DNA from: Thermococcus camini
Lineage (GTDB): Archaea > Methanobacteriota_B > Thermococci > Thermococcales > Thermococcaceae
Assembly (NCBI RefSeq): GCF_904067545.1
Contig: NZ_LR881183.1
Coordinates: 934,277-998,276, forward strand
DNA length: 64,000 bases
Reading direction: 5' to 3'
In this document: positions 41,454 through 49,433 of the stretch, piece by piece
How the letters are laid out: each line of letters begins with the position of its first letter
Position numbering within the stretch: the stretch's first letter is position 1
The notes under the pieces: model-generated
What the model saw: the letters and a program-made list of their open reading frames with translations, nothing else
What the model was told of the DNA's origin: nothing
Databases searched by the model: none
Position numbers and translations under genes: made by a program

Positions 41454-42500
41454 ATGAGGATTGACCGGCTTAAGGAGTTCATATCCAAAAACGAGCTCGA
41501 TGGGGTTCTAATAACTGGGCGGGAAAACCTCTTCTACTTCACCGGCTCATCACCCGTCCTCGGGGGATACCTCGTCGTTACCCCTGATGATGCCCTCTTC
41601 ATCGTCCCGGAGCTGGAGTACGAGGAGGCAAGGGAAGCCTCCAGGGTTCCCGTCGAAAAATTCAAGACAGGAAAGGAGCTTTACGAGAGGCTTTCCTCCT
41701 TCAAGCTGAAAAGGCTTGGCATAGAGGGCAGAACGAGCTTCTCGACCCTCCAGACACTCAGGGAGAAGGTGGGCGCCGCGGATTTCATCTCAGTCGATGA
41801 TGTGGTGAAGGAGCTCCGCATAATCAAGACTCCAGAGGAAATCGAGCTCATAAAGGCCGCCTGCGAGATAGCGGACATGGCAATGATGGCCGCCCTTGAG
41901 GAGATAAGCGAGGGCAAGCGCGAGAGGGAAATAGCGGCCAAGATGGAGTACGTCATGAAGATGAACGGAGCGGAAAAGACGGCCTTCGACACGATAATAG
42001 CCAGCGGATGGCGTTCAGCTCTTCCGCATGGGATAGCCAGCGACAAGAGGATAGAGAAGGGCGATCTGGTCGTCATAGATGAGGGAGCGCTCTACAGACA
42101 CTACCACTCGGACACGACAAGAACGATAGTCGTGGGCAGTCCGAACGAGAAGCAGAAGGACATCTACTACGTCGTTCTTGAGGCCCAGAGAAAGGGCGTT
42201 GAAGCCGCCAAACCCGGGATGACGGCCAAAGAACTCGACACCATCGTCAGGGACGTCATAGCGGAGTACGGCTACGGCGACTACTTCATACACTCAACGG
42301 GGCACGGTGTTGGCCTAGAGATTCACGAGTGGCCGAGGGTGAGCCAGTTCGATGAGACGGAACTCAAGCCAGGGATGGTGATAACCATCGAACCTGGCAT
42401 ATACCTTCCCAAGTTCGGCGGCGTTCGCATAGAGGACACTGTCCTCATCACGGAGAACGGTGCAAAGAGGCTCACCAAAACCGAGAGGGAGCTCATCTGA
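41454..42500 (+). CDS. pepQ: Xaa-Pro dipeptidase (prolidase), M24B
   Basis: 348 residues, pita-bread metallopeptidase that releases proline from dipeptides. The five metal ligands appear in order: D in VVIDEGALYRHYHSDTTRT (two Asp), H in HSTGHGVGLEIHEWP, E in ITIEPGIYL, and E in GVRIEDTVLI. The N-terminal creatinase-like domain is complete (MRIDRLKEFISKNELDGVLITGRENLFYF). The length equals that of characterised Pyrococcus/Thermococcus prolidases. The gene is single, with an operator-like inverted repeat in the promoter. Confidence 0.95.
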   Translation: MRIDRLKEFISKNELDGVLITGRENLFYFTGSSPVLGGYLVVTPDDALFIVPELEYEEAREASRVPVEKFKTGKELYERLSSFKLKRLGIEGRTSFSTLQTLREKVGAADFISVDDVVKELRIIKTPEEIELIKAACEIADMAMMAALEEISEGKREREIAAKMEYVMKMNGAEKTAFDTIIASGWRSALPHGIASDKRIEKGDLVVIDEGALYRHYHSDTTRTIVVGSPNEKQKDIYYVVLEAQRKGVEAAKPGMTAKELDTIVRDVIAEYGYGDYFIHSTGHGVGLEIHEWPRVSQFDETELKPGMVITIEPGIYLPKFGGVRIEDTVLITENGAKRLTKTERELI

Positions 42501-42562
42501 TTCTCTTCCCTTTTAGCAACTTTTTAAAGGGCTAAGGGTACTCTTTTCGGGAGGTGAAAGGG

Positions 42563-43636
42563 GTGCAGATAATCCACCAGGACGCCAAGGAGGGCAAGAT
42601 AAAGGTCAAGGCCGAGACCCTCGACGACCTCTGGCACCTCTACCACATCATAGACCCGGGCGATACCGTTTACGCGAAAACGCTCAGGAAGCAGAGCCAG
42701 AGGAGCGATTCCCTGAGGGCCGAGAAGGTTGAGGTCATTCCCGTCTTCCTCGGCGTTAAGGCAGAGAAGATAAACTTCCACAAGTTCGCCAACCAGGTTC
42801 GCGTTACCGGGCCGATAGTCTACGCCAGCAGGGACGACGTCCCGCTCGGCAAGTACCACACGATAGCGATAGAGGAAGGCACGGTCGTTACCATTCAGAA
42901 GCCCCGCTGGAAGGAGCACCACATAGAGAGGCTGAAAGAAGCGGTTGAGGCATCAAAGAGGGCAAGGGTCATGATAGTCGTCATAGACGACGGAGAAGCT
43001 GATATGGCGATAATCAGAGAATACGGCGTCGAGATACTGAAGGGCATACGCTACAACCTCGGGGGGAAGAGGTACAGCACCAACCGCGAGAGCGAGGAGA
43101 AGAAGTTCTTCCACGATGTCGCCAAGAGCATGGAGGAGATAATCAGCCGTGAAGGAATAGAGAGGGCCATAGTAGCCGGTCCCGGCTTCGTCAAGGAGGA
43201 CTTCCACAAGTTCCTTCGCGAAAACTATCCAGAGCTGGCCAAGAAGGTGGTAATCGAGGACACGAGCGTAACCGGGAGGACGGGCATCTACGAGGTCATA
43301 AGGCGCGGAACGGTTGACAGGGTCTACCACGAGAACCGCGTTGCGAAAGAAGTCCAGCTCGTCGAGAAGGTGCTTGAAAACGTGGCCAGAAACAACGGCC
43401 TGGCCGCTTACGGTCTGAGGGAAGTTGAGGAAGCTGTGAACTACGGCGCAGTTGAGACGCTACTCGTTTTGGACGAGCTCTTGAAGGGAGAGCACAGGGA
43501 AAAGATAGAGGAGCTCATGGACGCGGTGAGGTATTCGAGGGGCGAGGTTGTTGTTGTAAGCTCGGAGCACGAGGGAGGCGACAAGCTGAAAGCGTTGGGC
43601 GGCCTGGCGGCACTGCTGAGGTTCAGGGTGAAGTAA
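42563..43636 (+). CDS. pelA: pelota homolog, mRNA surveillance and ribosome rescue
   Basis: 357 residues. Domain A starts MQIIHQDAKEGKIKVKAETLDDLWHLYHIIDPGD, an Sm-like fold. Domain B has VVIDDGEADMAI. Domain C is release-factor-like (GGLAAYGLREVEEAVNYGAVETLLVLDELL). With the GTPase aIF1alpha/EF1A-like partner, pelota frees ribosomes stalled on mRNA; it also binds ABCE1. GTG 42563 is chosen from family N-termini and GGGAGGTG just before it; a further GTG at 42554 is less likely. The 3' end lies over the 3' end of the frameshifted HEPN gene on the other strand. Confidence 0.93.
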   Translation: MQIIHQDAKEGKIKVKAETLDDLWHLYHIIDPGDTVYAKTLRKQSQRSDSLRAEKVEVIPVFLGVKAEKINFHKFANQVRVTGPIVYASRDDVPLGKYHTIAIEEGTVVTIQKPRWKEHHIERLKEAVEASKRARVMIVVIDDGEADMAIIREYGVEILKGIRYNLGGKRYSTNRESEEKKFFHDVAKSMEEIISREGIERAIVAGPGFVKEDFHKFLRENYPELAKKVVIEDTSVTGRTGIYEVIRRGTVDRVYHENRVAKEVQLVEKVLENVARNNGLAAYGLREVEEAVNYGAVETLLVLDELLKGEHREKIEELMDAVRYSRGEVVVVSSEHEGGDKLKALGGLAALLRFRVK

Positions 43637-43998
43637 GTTTGGACTTCACAAATGCAAGGACGAGCTCAGCCAGTTTTATGGCACTTTCCGCCTCTTCTTT
43701 CTCCGGCTCATGAATGGTCGGATATCTTGCCTCCACAGCATAAGCGGGTTAGAAGATCCACATCATCATCGAAGAGCTTTAAGAATTCAGAATCTACATC
43801 GGCACACCGGAGTATGAGTTCTCCAATATCATGGGTTCGTTTGATGGGTTTCCCCTTTGATACCAAAAACGCCTTTAAAGCCTTTTCAGCACACTGCTGG
43901 GCGTGAAAGGTTACATAGTCGTAGAATTTAAGAGAAAGGCTATTTTTGGCCAGTACAAAGTCTTTTTCAGCCTTTTCGAGCCATTTCCTAAAGCTCAA
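43623..43998 (-). pseudogene. HEPN toxin gene with frameshift
   Basis: The reading frame encodes a normal HEPN N-terminus (FRKWLEKAEKDFVLAKNSLSLKFYDYVTFHAQQCAEKALKAFLV). It ends early at 43708 with out-of-frame residues LCCGGKISDHS. Removing one of the two A residues at 43742-43743 restores YAVEARYPTIHEPEKEEAES and on to a stop at 43623, giving about 125 residues, the usual HEPN length. That lost part carries R-x4-H (RYPTIH), the catalytic ribonuclease motif. Frameshift, programmed slip or sequencing error cannot be told apart. Start overlaps the MNT gene stop by four bases. Confidence 0.8.
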
Positions 43999-44312
43999 AT
44001 TTTCACACCCTCCCTGAGAGCGTAGTAGTAAAGAAAACCCGTGTCATCCTTGACCTTTTCGAGTTCATCCTTAGAAATAAACAGGAGATCCACCTTGATT
44101 CCCTTTAACAGAAGCTCCCTGTGTATCCTCTTGTACGCTTCCAGTTCCTTCTTCCTCTCCAATGCCCTGGGGAGAACCACCAGAACATCCCAATCGCTGT
44201 CGGCTCTAAAATCGCCCCTGGCTCTGGAACCGAAAAGGATTATATCATTGACCTCTAGGCCGAGCTCTCTCGATACCCTAAGAATCACATCTCTGATCGT
44301 CTCACGGCTCAT
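43995..44312 (-). CDS. MNT nucleotidyltransferase antitoxin (HEPN/MNT pair)
   Basis: 105 residues. The minimal nucleotidyltransferase motif is complete: LFGSRARGDFRADSDWDVLVVLP, with GS and DxD, and a later D in IKVDLLFIS. In HEPN/MNT systems this protein adds AMP to a tyrosine of the HEPN toxin and so blocks it. Its stop overlaps the HEPN start (ATGA). A TATA box GGATAAATACC is about 25 bases upstream of the ATG, so the message is probably leaderless. If its HEPN partner is dead, the antitoxin may be neutral. Confidence 0.88.
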   Translation of the reverse strand: MSRETIRDVILRVSRELGLEVNDIILFGSRARGDFRADSDWDVLVVLPRALERKKELEAYKRIHRELLLKGIKVDLLFISKDELEKVKDDTGFLYYYALREGVKI

Positions 44313-44337
44313 GGTCAGTAATACACCCTTCCGGTAT

Positions 44338-45342
44338 TTATCCTTTGCCGTACAGCTCCACGTAGGGGTCGCCCTTGAACGTTGGAAACTCCTTCTCTTC
44401 CCCGTTTTCGATTAGGATACGTTTCCTATCGGCGGTGAACTCACCGAGTTCAAATGCAATAATTCCGTTTTTCTGTAATTCTGCAATTAGGGAATTGGAT
44501 TTTTCTGGTGGGGCTATCGCTATCAGCGTGCCTGTTGAGGAGACGCTCCATGGTTCGATCCCGTAGAAATCGAGGACCCTCTCCACGAGAGGGTCGAGCC
44601 GGAGCTTCTCGGCATATACCCTGAACCCAAGCCCAGAGTTGTCGGCTATCTCGTGGAGGGCAGTTAGTCCGCCTTCAGTTGCATCGTGCATGCCCCTCAC
44701 AAAGGGCTTTGCAGTGAGGGCCTCAGGAACAACGGTTTCAAACCTGAAGGACTTTTTGAGTCTGGCTATCTCCCTGAAGGACAGGAGCTTTCTAAGCTCC
44801 CTCTCGCGGAAATAGGAAGCCGAGACCGCGAACTCAAGGCCAACCTTACCGGTCACGACTATTCTGTCGCCGGGTTTAGCAAGAGGGAGCTTCAGCCCGT
44901 CCTTCCTAACGAGCCCCATCGCGGTGGTGGTAGCGGTTGGCTCAGCCACACTCGGATAAACGCCCGTGTGGCCGCCTATTATCGAACTCCCGTACTTCCA
45001 GCATTCCGTGTTTAAGTCGCGCATAGCCTTTTCGAGAAAACCCTTCTCGCTTCCGGGCGGGAGGAGGATATCAACCACCAGCCACATCGGCCTCGCCCCG
45101 AAAACCGCAACATCGCTTGCCGCGAAGTGGTATGCAAAGAACCCGAAGGTCTCCTCCGGAACGCCCAGAACAGGGTCCGTGGCAACCACCAGATAGTGGT
45201 CGTGGTCGTATTCGAGGACCGCCGAGTCAAAACCCTCCCTGGGTCCATACACCACCCTCATGTCCTCTACTCCCAGGTTGGGGAACACAACGTCCCTTAG
45301 GAGGTCGTTTCTAAGTTTTCCGAGCGGAAGTTCCACTTTCAT
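44338..45342 (-). CDS. AIR synthase-related (PurM/HypE/SelD-fold) protein
   Basis: 334 residues. The PurM-type fold is seen: glycine/acidic N-terminus (REGFDSAVLEYD), DPVLGVPEETFGFFAYHFAASDVAVFGARPMWLVVDILLP, GSSIIGGHTGVYP, GDRIVVTGKVGLEF and GMHDATEGGLTALHEIADNS. Such enzymes use ATP to activate carbonyl oxygen or transfer phosphate (purine synthesis, selenophosphate, HypE). The SelD Cys/Sec and the HypE C-terminal Cys tail are absent, so neither role fits. ATG 45342 lies inside the 3' end of the PP-loop gene (32-base overlap). Substrate unknown. Confidence 0.75.
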   Translation of the reverse strand: MKVELPLGKLRNDLLRDVVFPNLGVEDMRVVYGPREGFDSAVLEYDHDHYLVVATDPVLGVPEETFGFFAYHFAASDVAVFGARPMWLVVDILLPPGSEKGFLEKAMRDLNTECWKYGSSIIGGHTGVYPSVAEPTATTTAMGLVRKDGLKLPLAKPGDRIVVTGKVGLEFAVSASYFRERELRKLLSFREIARLKKSFRFETVVPEALTAKPFVRGMHDATEGGLTALHEIADNSGLGFRVYAEKLRLDPLVERVLDFYGIEPWSVSSTGTLIAIAPPEKSNSLIAELQKNGIIAFELGEFTADRKRILIENGEEKEFPTFKGDPYVELYGKG

Positions 45343-46132
45343 CCCCTCCAAACTTCGAGATAATCTCCCCCACCTCCCGAAGGGTTTCCCCGTCGCAGTC
45401 CCAGCACATGACCTCGAAGCTGGGAACCCTGACGCTTACGCGGACTTTACGCTTCCTCGCAATCTTGCTCACCTCGTAGTTGACCCGATAGGCCAAGTCC
45501 ATGAGCTTTTCTGTCACTATCTCCTCGCGGTCAATGTACTGGAGCGGACAGCCCTCCCTCCACTGCCTTCTCCGCGAGTGCTCGTACATGCGGTAGGGTC
45601 TTATTCCGGCCTCTTCTGCAAGGGCTTCAACATCCTCGGCCGTGTATTTAATCAGAGGTCTGAAGAAGGGAATCCCTATCCTCGGAAGTCCGCAGAGCCT
45701 TATATCTCCCTCGCACTGATCCAGCAGGGCACCTATTATCTTATCGTTGGCGTTGTCCCCCTTGGCAAGGATGTCAAAGCCGTTGTTGATGGCGAACCAC
45801 TTGGCGTTCCAGAGCATGACCTTCTTGCAGTTGATGCAGATCGGCCCCTTTCTTCCGGCTGCCTCGCGAAGAAGCCCGTCGGTAACATCAACGAGGTGGT
45901 GTTCAACCCCGAGTTTTTTGGTAAAGCCCATCGCCCAGTTGAGCGTTTCCCTCCAGCTCCAGCGGTGGAAGAAGGTTAGCGCCGATACGTTAAGATCTGC
46001 CTCCTTGAGGATGTGGAGGGCCAGTGAACTGTCCTTTCCGCCAGAGAACATGACGAGTATGCGTTTTTCATAAAGCCCGTGTTCCCCGGAGAATCTCGCT
46101 ATCTCCTCAACAACGCTCTCGATGTCCCTCAT
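45311..46132 (-). CDS. PP-loop ATPase, tRNA-thiolation-like
   Basis: 273 residues. PP-loop SGGKDSSLALHIL near residue 30 binds ATP for adenylation. The following pattern GPICINCKKVMLWNAKWFAINNG with LAKGDNANDKIIGALL resembles TtuA/Ncs6-type thiolases (CxxC, then N.A, then G.N..D). A second Cys pair, CWDCDG, lies at the C-terminus. The N-terminal zinc finger of TtuA is missing. It is co-translated with the PurM-like gene that overlaps its end. A sulfur or nitrogen transfer step is inferred, but the target is not. Confidence 0.75.
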   Translation of the reverse strand: MRDIESVVEEIARFSGEHGLYEKRILVMFSGGKDSSLALHILKEADLNVSALTFFHRWSWRETLNWAMGFTKKLGVEHHLVDVTDGLLREAAGRKGPICINCKKVMLWNAKWFAINNGFDILAKGDNANDKIIGALLDQCEGDIRLCGLPRIGIPFFRPLIKYTAEDVEALAEEAGIRPYRMYEHSRRRQWREGCPLQYIDREEIVTEKLMDLAYRVNYEVSKIARKRKVRVSVRVPSFEVMCWDCDGETLREVGEIISKFGGDESGTSARKT

Positions 46133-46169
46133 GGGGTGAGGTAAAAAAGGAGGCTTAAAAAGCTAAGCC

Positions 46170-46532
46170 TCAGACGTTGACCTTTCCCATCCACTCCTCG
46201 GCCAGGTTGCCGACGACCGGGAACTTGTAGCGTTCGCCCTGGTAGGCCTTCACCATGCCGAGGATCCAGAGGACAAAGCCTATGATTCCCAGGAGCCAGG
46301 CGAGGATGCCCCCTATGTACGGGATGAGGCTGAGGATCACCTGGAGCACAGTGATGCCTATGAAGGTTATCGTCGACTGCATCGCATGGAAACGGACGAA
46401 ATCGCTCTCCTTCTCAAGCACCAGGAATATTATCCCTGTAATCCACCAGGCGAGATAGGCAAGCAGCCCCTCAAGGTTCTCATCCATGCCGAGGGACGTC
46501 TTCTTGGGTTCTTCGGGCGGAGTCTCCTCCAT
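46170..46532 (-). CDS. DUF4870-type small membrane protein
   Basis: 120 residues. A polar acidic N-terminus (MEETPPEEPKKTSLGMDENLEG) precedes three or four hydrophobic helices: LLAYLAWWITGIIFLVLE, FHAMQSTITFIGITVLQVILSLI and GGILAWLLGIIGFVLWILGMVKAY. The family (FVRFHAMQ signature) is widespread and of unknown role. ATG 46532 lies downstream of GGAGGTGTGTTATC. It faces the feo operon divergently across a 221-base promoter region. Confidence 0.8.
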   Translation of the reverse strand: MEETPPEEPKKTSLGMDENLEGLLAYLAWWITGIIFLVLEKESDFVRFHAMQSTITFIGITVLQVILSLIPYIGGILAWLLGIIGFVLWILGMVKAYQGERYKFPVVGNLAEEWMGKVNV

Positions 46533-46679
46533 GATAACACACCTCCGAAATTCAACTCCTTGTATTCTCCACAATCCCTTAAATACCTTTCCGAAGTTTT
46601 AAATTTCGTATCCTCCGGGAACACCTTTCTGGAGCGTCTCGGAACCCGTGGATTTCTGATTTCGAACTCTCTGATTTTG

Positions 46680-46693
46680 TTAGGCTCACCAAA
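46680..46693. promoter_or_regulatory. DtxR-type box 1 upstream of the feo TATA box
   Basis: TTAGG-CTCA-CCAAA, nine of ten arm positions of the ideal TTAGG-N4-CCTAA. It lies directly upstream of the TATA-like CTTTTTAA at 46695-46702. With box 2 it brackets the promoter of feoA, as expected for iron-dependent repression by a DtxR-family protein. Confidence 0.6.
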
Positions 46694-46728
46694 GCTTTTT
46701 AAGGTCATCGAGGGATTGGAATATCGAA

Positions 46729-46742
46729 TTAGGAAAGCCTAA
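46729..46742. promoter_or_regulatory. DtxR-type box 2 at the feo transcription start
   Basis: Perfect TTAGG-AAAG-CCTAA at 12 bases before ATG 46754 and about 27 bases past the TATA box. It would cover the transcription start. Confidence 0.7.
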
Positions 46743-46753
46743 CGGTGATGCTC

Positions 46754-46981
46754 ATGATTGTACCTTTAAACGCACTCAGACCCGGGGACAAGGGGATTGT
46801 GGTGAACATCCTCGGCGGCCCCACCGCGAGGCAGCGGCTTGTGGGCATGGGCCTCACCCCCGGAGCGACGGTTCAAATAATCGAGTCCCACCAGTACGGC
46901 CCGATAATCATCTCCGTCGGCGGCGTGCGCTTCGCCATCGGCAGGGGAATGGCGGCGAAGGTCATGATACGGAAACTGTGA
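46754..46981 (+). CDS. feoA: ferrous iron transport protein FeoA
   Basis: 75 residues, an SH3-like small protein. The conserved pattern LRPGDKGIVVNILGGPTARQRLVGMGLTPGATVQIIE is complete. FeoA binds cytoplasmic parts of FeoB and modulates its iron transport. ATG 46754 is preceded by GGTGATGCTC; the earlier GTG 46745 and ATG 46748 are less likely. Eleven bases separate it from feoB, with the two DtxR boxes upstream. All three feo genes are on one strand without gaps, so one operon. Confidence 0.93.
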   Translation: MIVPLNALRPGDKGIVVNILGGPTARQRLVGMGLTPGATVQIIESHQYGPIIISVGGVRFAIGRGMAAKVMIRKL

Positions 46982-46991
46982 GGTGGCCGTC

Positions 46992-48968
46992 ATGATGAAG
47001 GTCATTGCACTGGCAGGAAACCCCAACGTCGGAAAAACAACCATATTCAACGCACTGACCGGGCTGAGGCAGCACGTCGGCAACTGGCCCGGCGTCACGG
47101 TCGAGAAAAAGGAGGGAATCCTGGAGTACAAGGGCCAGAAGTTTCTCGTAGTTGATCTCCCCGGCACGTACTCCCTCACGGCCCACTCCATCGACGAACT
47201 CGTCGCGAGGGACTTCCTCCTGAAGGGGAGCGCCGACGTGGTCGTGAACGTCATCGACGCAACGGCTCTCATGAGGAACCTCTTCCTTACCATGGAGATA
47301 CTGGAGATGGGCCTCAACAACGTTATCATAGCCCTCAACAAGGTAGACCTGGCCGAGAAGCACGGTATCGAGATAAACGTGAAGAGGATGGAGGAGGTTC
47401 TCGGCGTTCCGGTCGTGGCGATGAGCGCAAAGGAGGGCGCCGGTCTCGACGAGCTGAAGGAGAAGATACACCAGATGGCCAACGGGATGCTGAAGGAGAG
47501 GCCCGTGATCCCCCGGTACGACCCGGAGGTCGAGAGGGAGATAGAGCACATAACCGCGGTTCTCAGGGGCACAGAACTGGGAGAGGATTACAACCTACGC
47601 TGGCTTGCGATAAAACTCCTTCAGCGCGATGATGGGGTCATAAAGCTCGTCCTCCGGCACCTTGGGAGTGAGAAGCTCGATGAGATCATGGGGCACATAG
47701 CGGAGGTTGAGGAGCGCTACAAGCGCGCGATGGACCTTATAATCGCCAGCCAGAAGTACGAGTTCATCGACAGGCTCATGCACCGCTTTGTGAGGTACAC
47801 AAAGGTGGAAGGCGAGAGCTTCAGCGACCAGCTCGACAGGTTCCTCACCCACCCCGTCTACGGCCTCCTCGTGCTCTTCGGTGTCTTCTACCTCATGTTT
47901 AAATTCGTGTTTGCCGTCGGGCTGCCCCTCCAGGGATACCTCGACGATGCTTTCACGGCTTTCGGAGAATGGCTCGCGCCGCATATAACAAACGAGGCTC
48001 TGAGGGGACTCCTGGTCGATGGAATCATAGCGGGTGTTGGTTCCGTGCTCAGCTTCTTCCCGCTCGTCTTCCTTCTCTTCCTGGCCCTCTCCATCCTCGA
48101 GGACGTTGGATACATGGCCAGGGCGGCCGTGGTCATGGAGCGCATAATGCGGAAGTTCGGCCTGCCGGGCAAGAGCTTCATCCCGCTGGTGCTCGCCTTC
48201 GGATGCAACGTCCCGGCAGTGATGGCCACCAGAACGCTCGATGACGAGAGGGACAGGTTGCTGACCATGCTCGTCAACCCGTTGATACCCTGCAGCGCCA
48301 GGCTGAGCGTCATAAGCTTCCTGGCTGGGGCTTTCTTTGCCAGCCACCAGGCGCTCGTCGCGGTGAGCATCTACGCCACTGCAGTGCTGCTTGCCCTCCT
48401 CGTGGCCTGGCTCCTGAGCAGATTCGTTATCAGGGGCGAAGAGAGTCCGTTCATCATCGAGCTGCCGGAGTACCTCATCCCGTCGTGGAAGACGGTGACG
48501 CTCCACTCGTGGGAGCGGAGCAAGGAGTTCATAAAGAAGGCGGGAACCATAATCCTGCTCGGCTCGATGGCCATCTGGTACCTCAGCAGCTATCCCGTGG
48601 GGATGGGCACCGGAGGAAGCTACGCGGAGAGGCTTGGCATGTTTTTCGAGCCGTACATGCATCTCATGGGCCTTGACTGGAAGGCAGCTGTAAGTCTGCT
48701 GTTCGGGATAATCGCCAAGGAGAACGTCATCTCAACCTACGGAATAATCTACGGAAGCGAGGAGGCCATAGTGGGAGCAATGACACCGCTCCAGGCCTAC
48801 GTGCTTGGCATGGTCACCACCCTCTACGTCCCGTGCATAGCCACGATAGGGGCAATAAGGGCAGAGAGCAACTGGAAATGGGCCGCCTTCACGGTGGTTT
48901 ACATGATCGGCCTCGCGTCGCTCGTTGGGATCCTGATATGGAACGTGGGGACGGCGCTGGGCTACTGA
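46992..48968 (+). CDS. feoB: ferrous iron transport protein FeoB
   Basis: 658 residues. The N-terminal G-domain has all motifs: GNPNVGKTTIFNALTG (G1), NWPGVTVEK (G2), DLPGTYSL (G3), NKVDLAEK (G4) and MSAKEG (G5). After a helical domain, the Gate membrane motif region holds about eight helices, with FGCNVPAVMATRTLDDERD, NPLIPCSARLSV and TLYVPCIATIGAI. The protein imports Fe(II) across the cell membrane under GTP control. ATG 46992 follows GAGGTGG. It sits between feoA and a FeoC-like gene. Confidence 0.97.
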   Translation: MMKVIALAGNPNVGKTTIFNALTGLRQHVGNWPGVTVEKKEGILEYKGQKFLVVDLPGTYSLTAHSIDELVARDFLLKGSADVVVNVIDATALMRNLFLTMEILEMGLNNVIIALNKVDLAEKHGIEINVKRMEEVLGVPVVAMSAKEGAGLDELKEKIHQMANGMLKERPVIPRYDPEVEREIEHITAVLRGTELGEDYNLRWLAIKLLQRDDGVIKLVLRHLGSEKLDEIMGHIAEVEERYKRAMDLIIASQKYEFIDRLMHRFVRYTKVEGESFSDQLDRFLTHPVYGLLVLFGVFYLMFKFVFAVGLPLQGYLDDAFTAFGEWLAPHITNEALRGLLVDGIIAGVGSVLSFFPLVFLLFLALSILEDVGYMARAAVVMERIMRKFGLPGKSFIPLVLAFGCNVPAVMATRTLDDERDRLLTMLVNPLIPCSARLSVISFLAGAFFASHQALVAVSIYATAVLLALLVAWLLSRFVIRGEESPFIIELPEYLIPSWKTVTLHSWERSKEFIKKAGTIILLGSMAIWYLSSYPVGMGTGGSYAERLGMFFEPYMHLMGLDWKAAVSLLFGIIAKENVISTYGIIYGSEEAIVGAMTPLQAYVLGMVTTLYVPCIATIGAIRAESNWKWAAFTVVYMIGLASLVGILIWNVGTALGY

Positions 48969-48977
48969 GGTGTTAGA

Positions 48978-49235
48978 ATGCTGGAGAGGATCCTAGAACT
49001 GCTGGAGGAAGGAAGGAGCATAGACGAGATAGCCCGGGAGCTGGACGTTCCGAGGGACGAGGTCGTCGGCGCCATGGAGGTGCTGGCCGACCTCGGCTAC
49101 CTGGAGCAGGTGGAAGCGGGCGACTCCTGCGCCACCTGCCCTCTTAAGAGCGTTTGCCCCGGCGCCTGCTTTCGCTTTAAGGGGAAGGTATATCAGCTCT
49201 CAGATTTCAGGCTCGGCCGGAAGGACGGGCATTGA
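48978..49235 (+). CDS. feoC: FeoC-like winged-helix protein with Cys cluster
   Basis: 85 residues. A winged helix (residues 1-46, LLEEGRSIDEIARELDVPRDEVVGAMEVLADLGYLEQ) is followed by a cysteine cluster C50, C53, C59, C63 (DSCATCPLKSVCPGACFRF), able to hold an iron-sulfur centre. FeoC proteins are proposed to control FeoB stability or sense iron and oxygen. It lies nine bases after feoB, completing the operon. The archaeal Cys spacing differs from that of enteric FeoC, so the assignment rests partly on position. Confidence 0.8.
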   Translation: MLERILELLEEGRSIDEIARELDVPRDEVVGAMEVLADLGYLEQVEAGDSCATCPLKSVCPGACFRFKGKVYQLSDFRLGRKDGH

Positions 49236-49402
49236 AACCGTGATGGGGCCTTTACAAAAAACTTATCTTTTTCCGCGGTTAAACCCCGATTTTTGGGACA
49301 AAACACTCCTGTGAAGGCTTAAACTCGAATTTTTTGAACTTTTCACCGCCAGTTAAACCTGCCACCGCCGGTTATATATTTTATGGCCGTAAAACATATA
49401 AA

Positions 49403-49420
49403 ACCCTTTGTTGAAAGGGT
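49403..49420. promoter_or_regulatory. ACCCTTT/AAAGGGT hairpin before NDP-sugar synthase gene
   Basis: Seven-base arms with loop GTTG, 13 bases before the ATG and just after TATA-like CATATAAAA (49395-49403). It overlaps the expected transcription start, so it may be an operator or a leader hairpin. Confidence 0.45.
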
Positions 49421-49433
49421 AAATGGTGATACC

